Assembly: GCA_035936835.1 (NCBI GenBank)
Contig: DASYVT010000121.1
Location: 1 to 64,000 of the forward strand
Length of the DNA stretch: 64,000 nucleotides
Source: Candidatus Methylomirabilota bacterium
GTDB lineage: Bacteria; Methylomirabilota; Methylomirabilia; Rokubacteriales; CSP1-6
Direction of reading: 5' to 3'
The number at the start of each line of letters is the position of its first letter. The stretch's first letter is position 1. The position numbers and the translations under genes are program-made. Of the stretch, positions 34,835 to 43,626 are shown in pieces. Under the pieces are notes generated by a model. That model saw only the letters and a list, made by a program, of their open reading frames with translations, did not search any database and was not told the origin of the DNA.

Positions 34835-35050
34835 CTACCCCTCCGCGATCGGCTTCCTCTTGTACTTCCGCTGGAAGCGCTCGACGCGGCCGGCTGTATC
34901 CAGGAATTTGTGCTTGCCGGTAAAGAACGGGTGGCACTTGGAGCACACCTCCACCCGCATCTGCGGCTGGGTGGAGCGGGTGTGGATGACCTCCCCGCAG
35001 TTACAGGTAATCGTGGTGTCGACGTATTCGGGATGAATACCAGCCTTCAC
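34835..35050 (-). CDS. rpmE: 50S ribosomal protein L31
   Basis: 71 residues starting at GTG 35050 (KAGIHPEYVDT), preceded by AGGAGGTGGGCC, a strong ribosome binding site; longer upstream frames are not supported. All four zinc cysteines are present (ITCNCG and EVCSKCHPFF), so this is the C+ form. It lies between rho and prfA, a widely conserved order, and has its own candidate promoter. Confidence 0.95.
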   Translation of the reverse strand: MKAGIHPEYVDTTITCNCGEVIHTRSTQPQMRVEVCSKCHPFFTGKHKFLDTAGRVERFQRKYKRKPIAEG

Positions 35051-35085
35051 GGCCCACCTCCTGTATAAATGCGAATGAAGCTCAG

Positions 35086-35114
35086 AGGATAACAGCGAAG
35101 GCGACAAAACGCAA
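35086..35114 (-). promoter_or_regulatory. Candidate promoter of rpmE
   Basis: Minus strand: -35 TTGCGT (35114-35109), 17-base spacer, -10 TATCCT (35091-35086). The spacing equals that of the other promoters here, but both hexamers are moderate matches. It lies just downstream of the rho stop and could drive rpmE-prfA and the long gene chain after it. A short GC-rich inverted repeat (CCCCCGCCCCAGGGGG) right after the rho stop may slow or end transcription from rho. Confidence 0.5.
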
Positions 35115-35159
35115 GAAATCCGATACTTCCACCCGATAGACCCCCCTGGGGCGGGGGAC

Positions 35160-36413
<1,254 letters not shown>

Positions 36414-36562
36414 CCTGTTACCTCCTGCCCCACCGGACTCGGACGAGGCCTCATCGGTGGCGTCGGACTTCTGCGGCGAGGGCCGCCTGGGACTACGCTG
36501 CGAGATGGCGATCTCCGGGGGGTTGAATGTGTACGGGGTGTTGAAATCGACTACTTCGATCA

Positions 36563-36592
36563 ATCTCCCACAGCCCCGCGGGAGATGTCAAA
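36563..36592 (-). promoter_or_regulatory. Rho leader: TTGACA box with overlapping inverted repeat
   Basis: Minus strand: a perfect -35 TTGACA (36592-36587) is followed immediately by an inverted repeat ATCTCCC / GGGAGAT (36586-36580 and 36569-36563) with a 10-base centre. The -10 would fall at or just after the second arm (GAGATT, a poor match). An operator covering the promoter, or a terminator-like hairpin after the SurA-like gene, would both fit. Rho would have a leader of about 140 bases, in keeping with known rho autoregulation through its leader. Confidence 0.45.
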
Positions 36593-36616
36593 CGAATTCT
36601 CGGGGGCCTCAGGCTG

Positions 36617-37699
36617 TCAGAGGCGCGTCTCGATAATGGCCTTGCCTCGGATCTCGACCAGCCACTCGTTCAGGCGAACGTCGTACTTCTGCTTGTAGAG
36701 GATATCGCGGATCTGGTTGCGCGCCTGGGTCAGCTGCTCGCCCGCCAGCGTCTCCTTGGACTCGAGCTCGAACAGGTGGTAGCCGACCGCCGAGCGGAAC
36801 GGTGACGAGTGCTCCCCGGGAGAGAGCCGCAGGATGGCCTTCTCGATGTCGGGAGCCAGCTCTCCCCGCTTGAGCACACCGAGCCGGCCGCCATTCTTGG
36901 CGGTCGCGGTATCGTCGGAGAACTCCCGCGCCAGCTCGCCGAACTCCTCCCCGCCCATGACGCGCGTGAAGACGTCCTCCGCGCGCCGCCTCGCCGGCTG
37001 CCAGCCGTCCTCCCCCGCCCCCGCGGGCGGCACGAAAAGGATGTGCCGCGCCTCGAAAGACAGGCCCGTCTCGAGCTTTTCGCGGTTGGCGTTGAGGTAC
37101 TGGTCGATATCCTCCTCAGTCACCGAGATGCGGAGGTTGACCTTGCGGCGCTTGATGCGCTCCACCAGCAGCTGCTCCCGAAGCCGCTTCTTGACTCCGT
37201 CCAGGCTCAGTCCCTGGGCCTTGACCATCTGTTCGAATTCGACCTCGTTCTTGGCGCCCAGCCGCTTCTGAATCTCGTCGAGCTGCTCCTTCATCTCCGC
37301 GTCGTCCACGACGATCTTCTCGCGCTCGGCCTGCTGGAGCTGGAGGCGCTTCTCGATGATGCTGGCCAGCGTCTTCTCGCGAAGCCCCGCGCGCTCCTCG
37401 GGCGTCGACGGCGCCTGCTTGGTCTCGTAGACGGCATAGGCCTCCGCCTCCTCCAGCTCGTACAGCGTGACGGCGTCGCTGTTGACGACGCAGATGACGC
37501 GGTCCACGACCAATTCGCCGTCCGAGAGCGGCGCGGGCCGCGAGAGGATCGGAGCGCGGACCTCGTGGGGAGGCGGCGGGGGCGGCGGGGGTTCGGGCGC
37601 CTTGGCCTTGCCCACGAGCGGCACCCACGAGGGGGTGGAGCAGCCGGACAGAGCCAAGAGCGCGGCGGCAGCCAGGATGAGGCGCGCCGCGCCGCTCAC
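36617..37699 (-). CDS. SurA-like parvulin peptidyl-prolyl isomerase, predicted lipoprotein
   Basis: 360 residues from GTG 37699, overlapping the mfd stop (GTGA). Signal peptide with lipobox ALSGC (Cys20), then a Pro-rich linker with eight consecutive prolines (about 36-43). A SurA N-terminal chaperone domain (about 65-200, with VDRVICVVNSDAVTLYELEE) and one parvulin domain (about 210-310, FEARHILFV and GGRLGVLKRGELAPDIEKA) follow. Most SurA proteins are soluble periplasmic; this one appears membrane-anchored. It probably helps fold outer-membrane proteins. Confidence 0.87.
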   Translation of the reverse strand: MSGAARLILAAAALLALSGCSTPSWVPLVGKAKAPEPPPPPPPPHEVRAPILSRPAPLSDGELVVDRVICVVNSDAVTLYELEEAEAYAVYETKQAPSTPEERAGLREKTLASIIEKRLQLQQAEREKIVVDDAEMKEQLDEIQKRLGAKNEVEFEQMVKAQGLSLDGVKKRLREQLLVERIKRRKVNLRISVTEEDIDQYLNANREKLETGLSFEARHILFVPPAGAGEDGWQPARRRAEDVFTRVMGGEEFGELAREFSDDTATAKNGGRLGVLKRGELAPDIEKAILRLSPGEHSSPFRSAVGYHLFELESKETLAGEQLTQARNQIRDILYKQKYDVRLNEWLVEIRGKAIIETRL

Positions 37700-40600
37700 G
37701 CGAGAGACTCCAAGAGGGCCCGGAGCGTGTCGCGCACCGCGGGCCAGGGACCCGCAGGGACCGCTGCCTCCAACATGAACTCCTTCCGCATGCGCACTCC
37801 GCCGCCGGTCCGGCCGATGACGGCCAGGATCCGCTCGGGCGTTACGGGCGTCGACGGGGCGAAGGTCACGAGCACCCGGCCCCCACCGACCTCGACGCGC
37901 TCGGCGTGAAGTCGCCGGGCCAGCGCCCGAAGCCCCACCACGTCGAGCAGCGCCTCCACCGGCGGCGGCGGCGGGCCGAAGCGGTCCGCGAGCTCGGCCC
38001 GCATCTCCACGATCGCCCCGTCCCCGTCCAGGTCCGTCAACCGCTGGTAGATCGCGAGCCGCTGATTGACCTCGGGGACGTAGGCGTCAGGTAGGAGCGC
38101 CTCGACGCCCACCGTGATGACCGGATCCACCGTGGTCCCGGCCGGTTCGCCCTTCAATTCTCTCACGGCCTCGGCCAGGAGCTTGGTGTAAAGATCGAAC
38201 CCCACGGCCGCGATGTGGCCGTGCTGTTCCGCGCCCAGGAGGTTGCCGGACCCGCGGATCTCCAGGTCCCGCATGGCGAGCCGGAAGCCGGCACCGAGCT
38301 CCGTCATGTCCTCGATGACGCGCAGGCGCCGCTGCGCCGTCAGGTCGAGACGGCCGTCGGCGGGCACCAAGAGGTACGCGTAGGCCTGCTGGCGCTCCCG
38401 TCCGACGCGGCCGCGCAGCTGGTAGAGCTGGGCCAGGCCGAAGCGGTCGGCGCGGTTGATGATGATGGTGTTCGACGCCGGGATGTCGAGCCCCGACTCA
38501 ACGATGGCCGTCGAGACCAGGATGTCGGCCTGCCCGTCGACGAACTTGATCATCACCGACTCGAGCTCCCGCTCGCCCATCTGTCCGTGACCCATGACCA
38601 CCCGCGCCTCGGGGCAGAGCGCCTGCACGAATGCGGTCATGGACGGCAGCGACTGGACGCGGTTGTGGACGAAGAAGACCTGGCCGCCGCGGCCGAGCTC
38701 CCGCTCGATCGCCTCCTTGATCACCGCACGGCTGAAGCCGGTGACCACGGTCTCAACCGGCAGCCGGTCGAGCGGCGGCGTCTCGATCACCGAGAGGTCT
38801 CGCACGCCCGCCAGCGACATGTACAGCGTGCGCGGGATCGGCGTGGCCGTGAGCGTCAGCGCGTCCACCGAGGCGCGCAGCTGCTTGACGCGCTCCTTGT
38901 GGGTGACGCCGAAGCGGTGCTCCTCGTCCACCACGAGGAGACCCAAGTTGCGAAACTGCACGTCCTTGGAGAGCAGCCGGTGCGTGCCGATGACGACGTC
39001 CACGGCGCCTGTCCGCAGGCCCTCGACGACCGCCTTCTGCTCTTTCGGGCTGCGGAAGCGCGAGAGAACCTCCACGCGAGCCGGGAACGCGCCGAAGCGG
39101 TCGCTGAAGGTGTGGAAGTGCTGCTGGGCGAGCACGGTGGTCGGCACGAGGACAGCCACCTGACGGCCGTCGGCCACCGCCTTGAAGGCCGCGCGCAGCG
39201 CGACTTCGGTCTTGCCGTAACCTACGTCACCCGCCACGAGCCGGTCCATGGGCCGCGGGCGCTCGAGGTCGGCCTTGACGTCCTCGATGGCGCGCAGCTG
39301 GTCGGGCGTCTCCTCGAAACGGAAGGCGGCCTCGAACTCGCGCTGCCAGGGCGTGTCGGGGGAAAAGGGCGCCCGCTCGGCGACTGAGCGGGCAGCGTAG
39401 AGCCGGAGGAGCTGCTCGGCCATCTGGCGAACGGCCGCGCGCACCGACTCCTTGATGCGCTGCCAGGCGCCGCCGCCCATGCGGTCGAGCCGAGCCGCGC
39501 CCGAGGGCGCGCCCATGTACTTGGAAATGAGGTCGAGCCGCTCGACGGGCAGGTAGAGCCGGCCGCCCTCGGCGTACTCGAGGAGGAGGAAGTCAGCTTC
39601 GCGGCCGTCCACGGCCATGGTCTGAAGCCCGTGGTAGCGGCCGACGCCGTGGGACTCGTGGACCACGAGGTCGTTGGGGTTGAGGTCGGTGAAGGCCGCG
39701 ATGGCCTGGCCCCGCTGGAAGACCGGGCGGCGGAGCCGGCGGCGCCGCGCGCCGAAGATGTCTTCCTCGGCGAGAAGGACGAAACCCAGCGCCGGCAGCT
39801 GGAAGCCGGCGGCGCAATCGCCGGCGATGACACCGAGCCCCTCGCCGCTCCAGAGGGATGCGCCGGGCCAGGGCTCGAGGTCGTGCTCGGCCAGGATGCC
39901 CCGGAGACGGACGGCCTGCTGCTCGTCGTCCACGACGAGGCGCACGGCGAAGCCCTCGGCCCGCCAGCCTCGGATCTCGCCGGCCAGCTCCTTGAAGCGG
40001 CCCTGGAAGCCGCCCACCGAGCGCGCGCCCATGGCGACGCGCGGCGCGCTCCCGGCTCCGCGCTGGAGCAGCGGCAGCTCGAGCCGCTGGAACCCGGACA
40101 GCGCCTCCGCGAGCGGCACGGCCGAGGGCGCGTCCTCAGGGGGCGCTTCGAGGAGCGCCGGGTCGTCGAGAATCACCAGCGCGTCACTCGGAAGCCAGGC
40201 CGAGAGCAGGACGGCGGAGCCCGGATCGGCCCCGAGCGGCAGGACGACGATCTCGCGGAGCGACTCCACCGAGCGCTGGGTCGTGGGGTCGAAGAGACGC
40301 AACGACTCGACCTCGTCGCCCACGAACTCGGCCCGCACCGGCCGCTCGCGCGCCGGCGAGAACACGTCCACGATGCCGCCCCTCAAGCTCCACTGCCCGA
40401 CCTCGACCACGGTGTCCACGCGCTCGTATCCCGCGGCCTCGAGCCGGCCGAGGAGCACGTCGCGCTCGATCGTGCCGCCGACCTCCAGGGAGAAGGTGCG
40501 CGCGCGGAACTCACCGGGCGGGAGCAGCGGGGCGGCGAGCGCGGAGGGCGTCGCGACCACGACGACGGGGCGCCCGCGCGCCATATAGTGGCAGGCCCGC

Positions 40601-40929
40601 GCGCGCTCGGCCGCGTGGTCCCGATGCCGGCCGCGCCACGAGGCGGGCTCGGCGGGCGGGAACTCCAGCACGGGCGCAGCGCCCGCGCCCTCGAGGCTGT
40701 CCAGGAAGAAGCGGGCGTCCTCGGCCATCCGGTGCCGCTCCGGCATTCCGGGTGCCAGCAGCAGCGCGGGCCGTCCCGTCTGGCTCACGAGAGCGGCGGC
40801 CACGAGGGCGCGGGCGGAGCCCCAGAGCCCGTCGGCCTGGAGACAAGGAACTCCCCGGGCGAGGGCCGCCCCGAGCTCTCCAAGCGCGGCCCACCGGGAC
40901 AGGATCGACTCCGAAGCCGTGACGTTCAT
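37696..40929 (-). CDS. mfd: Transcription-repair coupling factor
   Basis: 1077 residues. N-terminal UvrB-like domains (about 1-330) that bind UvrA, the RNA polymerase interaction domain (about 430-490, NDLVVHESHGVGRYHGL), then a RecG-like translocase with Walker A GDVGYGKTE near residue 566 and DEEHRFGV near 667, and a C-terminal TRCF domain. It removes stalled polymerase and recruits excision repair. Start ATG 40929 has only a weak AAGCG ribosome binding site. A SurA-like gene is coupled behind it. Confidence 0.97.
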   Translation of the reverse strand: MNVTASESILSRWAALGELGAALARGVPCLQADGLWGSARALVAAALVSQTGRPALLLAPGMPERHRMAEDARFFLDSLEGAGAAPVLEFPPAEPASWRGRHRDHAAERARACHYMARGRPVVVVATPSALAAPLLPPGEFRARTFSLEVGGTIERDVLLGRLEAAGYERVDTVVEVGQWSLRGGIVDVFSPARERPVRAEFVGDEVESLRLFDPTTQRSVESLREIVVLPLGADPGSAVLLSAWLPSDALVILDDPALLEAPPEDAPSAVPLAEALSGFQRLELPLLQRGAGSAPRVAMGARSVGGFQGRFKELAGEIRGWRAEGFAVRLVVDDEQQAVRLRGILAEHDLEPWPGASLWSGEGLGVIAGDCAAGFQLPALGFVLLAEEDIFGARRRRLRRPVFQRGQAIAAFTDLNPNDLVVHESHGVGRYHGLQTMAVDGREADFLLLEYAEGGRLYLPVERLDLISKYMGAPSGAARLDRMGGGAWQRIKESVRAAVRQMAEQLLRLYAARSVAERAPFSPDTPWQREFEAAFRFEETPDQLRAIEDVKADLERPRPMDRLVAGDVGYGKTEVALRAAFKAVADGRQVAVLVPTTVLAQQHFHTFSDRFGAFPARVEVLSRFRSPKEQKAVVEGLRTGAVDVVIGTHRLLSKDVQFRNLGLLVVDEEHRFGVTHKERVKQLRASVDALTLTATPIPRTLYMSLAGVRDLSVIETPPLDRLPVETVVTGFSRAVIKEAIERELGRGGQVFFVHNRVQSLPSMTAFVQALCPEARVVMGHGQMGERELESVMIKFVDGQADILVSTAIVESGLDIPASNTIIINRADRFGLAQLYQLRGRVGRERQQAYAYLLVPADGRLDLTAQRRLRVIEDMTELGAGFRLAMRDLEIRGSGNLLGAEQHGHIAAVGFDLYTKLLAEAVRELKGEPAGTTVDPVITVGVEALLPDAYVPEVNQRLAIYQRLTDLDGDGAIVEMRAELADRFGPPPPPVEALLDVVGLRALARRLHAERVEVGGGRVLVTFAPSTPVTPERILAVIGRTGGGVRMRKEFMLEAAVPAGPWPAVRDTLRALLESLA

Positions 40930-40996
40930 GAACGCTTGCTGCGTGACACAGGGATCTACGCTACCACGATGCAGCGGGAGCGGCTTGGGTCGGACG

Positions 40997-41650
40997 TCAG
41001 GCCCTCGGGCCCCGCGCCAGATAGAAGCTCAGGGTTTCGAGCTCAATGGAGAGGTCCACGCTCTTGAAGCGGACGTCCTTCGGCGCGCGGATCCGGCCGG
41101 GGGCGAAATTGAGGATCGCCTTGATGCCTGCCGACACGAGCGCCTCCGTCACGGGCTGCGCCGACTCGGCAGGCACGGCCACGATCGCGAGCTGGAGCTT
41201 GCGGGCCTTGGCCTCCCGGGGCAGATCGCGGAGTGGCAGGATGGGCACGCCGTCGGCCGCCTGCCCGAGCTTGCCTGGGTCGTCGTCGAAGATGGCCGCG
41301 ATCCGGAAGCCCTGGCGCGCGAAGCCCTTGTAGTGGAAGAGCGCGGAGCCGAGGTTGCCGAAGCCGACGAGCGCCACCTGCCATTCGCGGTCCAGCCCGA
41401 GGATCTTCTGCAGTTCGGCCTTGAGGCCCGAAATGTAGTAGCCGATGCCCCGAACGCCGAACTCGCCGAAGTAGGCCAGGTCCTTCCGTACTTGGGCGGA
41501 GTTGAGATTGAAGCGCTCGGCCAGCTCCTGGGAGGAGATGGTCTTGATCCCGTCTTCCTCCAGCTGCTGGAGACACCGGGTGTAGACGGACAGACGGCGA
41601 ACCGTCATCTCCGGGATCCGGGGAATCTTGAACTGGGATCGTCGAGTCAT
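40997..41650 (-). CDS. rex: Redox-sensing transcriptional repressor Rex
   Basis: 217 residues. N-terminal winged-helix DNA-binding domain (about 10-80, with SSQELAERFNLNSAQVRKDLAYFGEFG split around residue 40-65) and a Rossmann fold with GFGNLG at 96-101 that senses the NADH/NAD+ ratio. Rex commonly represses respiration and fermentation genes when NADH is low. It is the last gene after atpE on the same strand, 82 bases downstream, suggesting a link between redox state and ATP synthase expression. Confidence 0.95.
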   Translation of the reverse strand: MTRRSQFKIPRIPEMTVRRLSVYTRCLQQLEEDGIKTISSQELAERFNLNSAQVRKDLAYFGEFGVRGIGYYISGLKAELQKILGLDREWQVALVGFGNLGSALFHYKGFARQGFRIAAIFDDDPGKLGQAADGVPILPLRDLPREAKARKLQLAIVAVPAESAQPVTEALVSAGIKAILNFAPGRIRAPKDVRFKSVDLSIELETLSFYLARGPRA

Positions 41651-41732
41651 TCCGTTCCCGGCCGTCTCCGCCCGCCTCGCTCGAGAGCGCGGCGCGGGGC
41701 GCCCCGGGCGATCGCGGGACGCCCGCCGCCGT

Positions 41733-42059
41733 CTACTTTATCGGCTGGACGAAAAGCAGGATCGCGGCGATGACGAACACGTACAGGGCCAGCGACTCGA
41801 TGAGCGCCAGACCGATGATCATGACGGTCTGGATGCGGGCGGCAGCGCCGGGCTGTCGCGCCACGGCTTCCGCGGCCGAAGCCGCGGCCAGGCCCTGACC
41901 GACGCCGCAAAGACCCGAGGCGATGCCCATGCCCAGGCCGGCGGCCAGCACCGCGAAGGGCCCCACCCAGCTGCCGCTCCCGCCCTCGGCGGCGAAAGCC
42001 AGGCTCGGGATCGAAAGCAGCGACCACGTCATCAACGTCAGTATCAGTGAACGTCGCAC
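41733..42059 (-). CDS. atpE: ATP synthase Fo subunit c, with N-terminal signal-like extension
   Basis: 108 residues from GTG 42059, behind GGAGGACAAGTC. A cleavable signal-like segment (1-23, ending AFA/AE) precedes the mature two-helix c subunit. Helix 1 holds the small-residue motif GLGMGIASGLCGVGQG and helix 2 the proton-binding Glu88 in LALIESLALYVF. No Gln/Ser sodium ligands are obvious, so a proton type is likely. It forms the c-ring turned by proton flow. Follows atpB by 29 bases; subunit b (atpF) does not follow. Confidence 0.95.
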   Translation of the reverse strand: MRRSLILTLMTWSLLSIPSLAFAAEGGSGSWVGPFAVLAAGLGMGIASGLCGVGQGLAAASAAEAVARQPGAAARIQTVMIIGLALIESLALYVFVIAAILLFVQPIK

Positions 42060-42088
42060 GACTTGTCCTCCTTGGCAGTGGTGAACGG

Positions 42089-42847
42089 CTAATGGTGCTC
42101 GGCTTCCTCAAGGGCCAGGGCGATGTAGACCATGGACAGAATGCAGAAAATGAACGCTTGCAGGAACGCCACCAGGATCTTGAGCGGCAGCATGAACCCG
42201 GTCGTGAACGCGACCATAAGAGCCACAAGCGGGGTGCCTAGCACGAGCCCGGCCACCTTTCCCGTCAGCACCCAGCCGAACAACCAGTCAAAGCCCGTGA
42301 GGAGGAAGAGGACTCCGAGCAGGATGTGGCCGGCGAACATGTTGGCGAAGAGCCGGAGCGACAGCGATAGCATCCGCGCCAGGTGGCTCACCACCTCGAT
42401 GGGGAACATGAGCGGTGCGAGCCACGGTACCGGCCCACCGAAGTGCTTGATGTAGGCGAACAGCCCCTGCTTCCGGATCCCTACATAGTGGTAGTAGCAG
42501 AACACGATCACCGCGCAGGGGATGGTGGTGTACATGTTGCCCGTCGGCGCGATTAGTCCTGGGACGAGACCGAGCAGGTTGGAGGTGAGGATGAATAGTC
42601 CCAGCGTCGCGATCAGGGGTAGGAAGCGGCGCCCGTCGTGGCCGATCACCTCGTCGAGCATAGCCAGGAATTGCTCGAGGACGACTTCCATGAAGTTCTG
42701 GAGTCCCCTCGGCGCCATCTGGAGATTCCGCGTGGCGGCCAGGGACAGAAGGACCAGGATGCCCATGGCCACCCACGCGTAAAAGACATGGTCGGGGATA
42801 CCCAAAGGGGCGAGGCTGACGATCGGCGGATGCTCAATGGCTCCCAC
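42089..42847 (-). CDS. atpB: ATP synthase Fo subunit a
   Basis: 252 residues from GTG 42847 (GAIEHPPIVSLAPLG), with AGAGG 6 bases upstream. Five to six transmembrane helices. The essential Arg near residue 163 sits in LSLSLRLFANMFAGHILLG, and the C-terminal helix has FLQAFIFCILSMVYIALA. It provides the proton half-channels next to the c-ring. The gap to the AtpI-like gene is 8 bases. Confidence 0.96.
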   Translation of the reverse strand: MGAIEHPPIVSLAPLGIPDHVFYAWVAMGILVLLSLAATRNLQMAPRGLQNFMEVVLEQFLAMLDEVIGHDGRRFLPLIATLGLFILTSNLLGLVPGLIAPTGNMYTTIPCAVIVFCYYHYVGIRKQGLFAYIKHFGGPVPWLAPLMFPIEVVSHLARMLSLSLRLFANMFAGHILLGVLFLLTGFDWLFGWVLTGKVAGLVLGTPLVALMVAFTTGFMLPLKILVAFLQAFIFCILSMVYIALALEEAEHH

Positions 42848-42855
42848 TGGATCCT

Positions 42856-43224
42856 CTACACAGTGGCGCGGGCGGCGCGGAGCCCGAGGATGATCAGGAC
42901 GGGAGGCAGGACCGACAGCCCGGCCACGAGCCCCATCGGGTGGGCAGCGCCGCTCCACAGCAGCAAGGCCACGACCCCGAAGAGGACCGCATAGCGCAGG
43001 GCCAGAGCCATCACCCACAGCGGGTGGGACCGGCCGCCGGCGAGGAAGGCGCCGGCGTTGCGGACGCCACGCGAGAGCCAGTGAAGGCTGCCCAGCGAAA
43101 GCAGTCCGCCGGCCAGGGTGCCGAGCGCGCTCGATGCGCCGCCGATCCACGCGCTGGCCAGCAGCACTGGCACCAGGAGCGCCAGCGATACCCGGCTCAC
43201 GCGTGCGACCAGCTCAAGACCCAT
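42856..43224 (-). CDS. AtpI-like small membrane protein of the ATP synthase operon
   Basis: 122 residues with four predicted transmembrane helices (about 8-28, 30-48, 66-88, 92-116). The position directly upstream of atpB and the helix pattern match the ATP synthase I/UncI family, which helps c-ring assembly or magnesium supply. No diagnostic residues can be named with confidence. Start ATG 43224 lies inside the upstream AtpZ-like gene (11-base overlap) with GGGAGCGCG as binding site. Confidence 0.72.
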   Translation of the reverse strand: MGLELVARVSRVSLALLVPVLLASAWIGGASSALGTLAGGLLSLGSLHWLSRGVRNAGAFLAGGRSHPLWVMALALRYAVLFGVVALLLWSGAAHPMGLVAGLSVLPPVLIILGLRAARATV

Positions 43225-43444
43225 CGCGCTCCCTTTGCTCTGCCCGCTTGATTGATCGAAATAGATTGCGGAATCCCGCGACGATGCCCACGCCCAGCCC
43301 GATCAGCGTGAACCACGGACTGCTGTTGAGCCAGCGGTCCACAAAGTAGCCGCCGATCATCGCGCCGGCCGTGGCCACCACTAGGGTGATACCCACCGAT
43401 GCCAGCATGCCGAGCGACCCCCAGGGCGACGACTTTGCTGCCAT
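43214..43444 (-). CDS. AtpZ/AtpI family protein
   Basis: 76 residues from ATG 43444 (MAAKSSPWGSLGMLASVGITL); an upstream TTG at 43462 is possible. Two transmembrane helices separated by the loop GGYFVDRWLNSSPWFTLIGLG, the typical AtpZ hairpin with an Asp in the turn. AtpZ proteins are often first in Fo operons and act with AtpI. A promoter lies about 50 bases upstream. Confidence 0.8.
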   Translation of the reverse strand: MAAKSSPWGSLGMLASVGITLVVATAGAMIGGYFVDRWLNSSPWFTLIGLGVGIVAGFRNLFRSIKRAEQRERDGS

Positions 43445-43489
43445 CGCGGGCGCCCTCAGCAAGCCAATGGGTACGTCATGTGAATGGAA

Positions 43490-43518
43490 ACACTATCACA
43501 GCGATTTCGGGAAGACAA
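43490..43518 (-). promoter_or_regulatory. Candidate promoter of the Fo operon
   Basis: Minus strand: -35 TTGTCT (43518-43513), 17-base spacer, -10 TAGTGT (43495-43490), or GATAGT shifted by two bases. The -10 region (GATAGTGTT) closely resembles that of the nuoL promoter (GATAGAGTGTT). The 182-base gap 43445-43626 holds this and the 3' end of the upstream permease transcript; nothing else is visible there. Confidence 0.5.
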
Positions 43519-43626
43519 GGGGCCTAACGTGCTTGAATTGCTGCCGAACATAGGCTTGATCTCCCGTCAGTCAGTCACAAACGCAGGAATTTTGCCGGCC
43601 TGTTCCAGCCCCGCTTCGTCCTGGCA

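Noticed and set aside
36414-36563. A 50-codon in-frame N-terminal extension of Rho
   Set aside because: The ATG at 36413 has a perfect AGGAGG site and begins the conserved Rho N-terminus; the extension starts at a TTG with no binding site and has no recognisable sequence.
41651-41732. A Rex operator or terminator between atpE and rex
   Set aside because: The region has GC-rich short palindromes but no TTGTGA-N6-TCACAA type site and no T-run.
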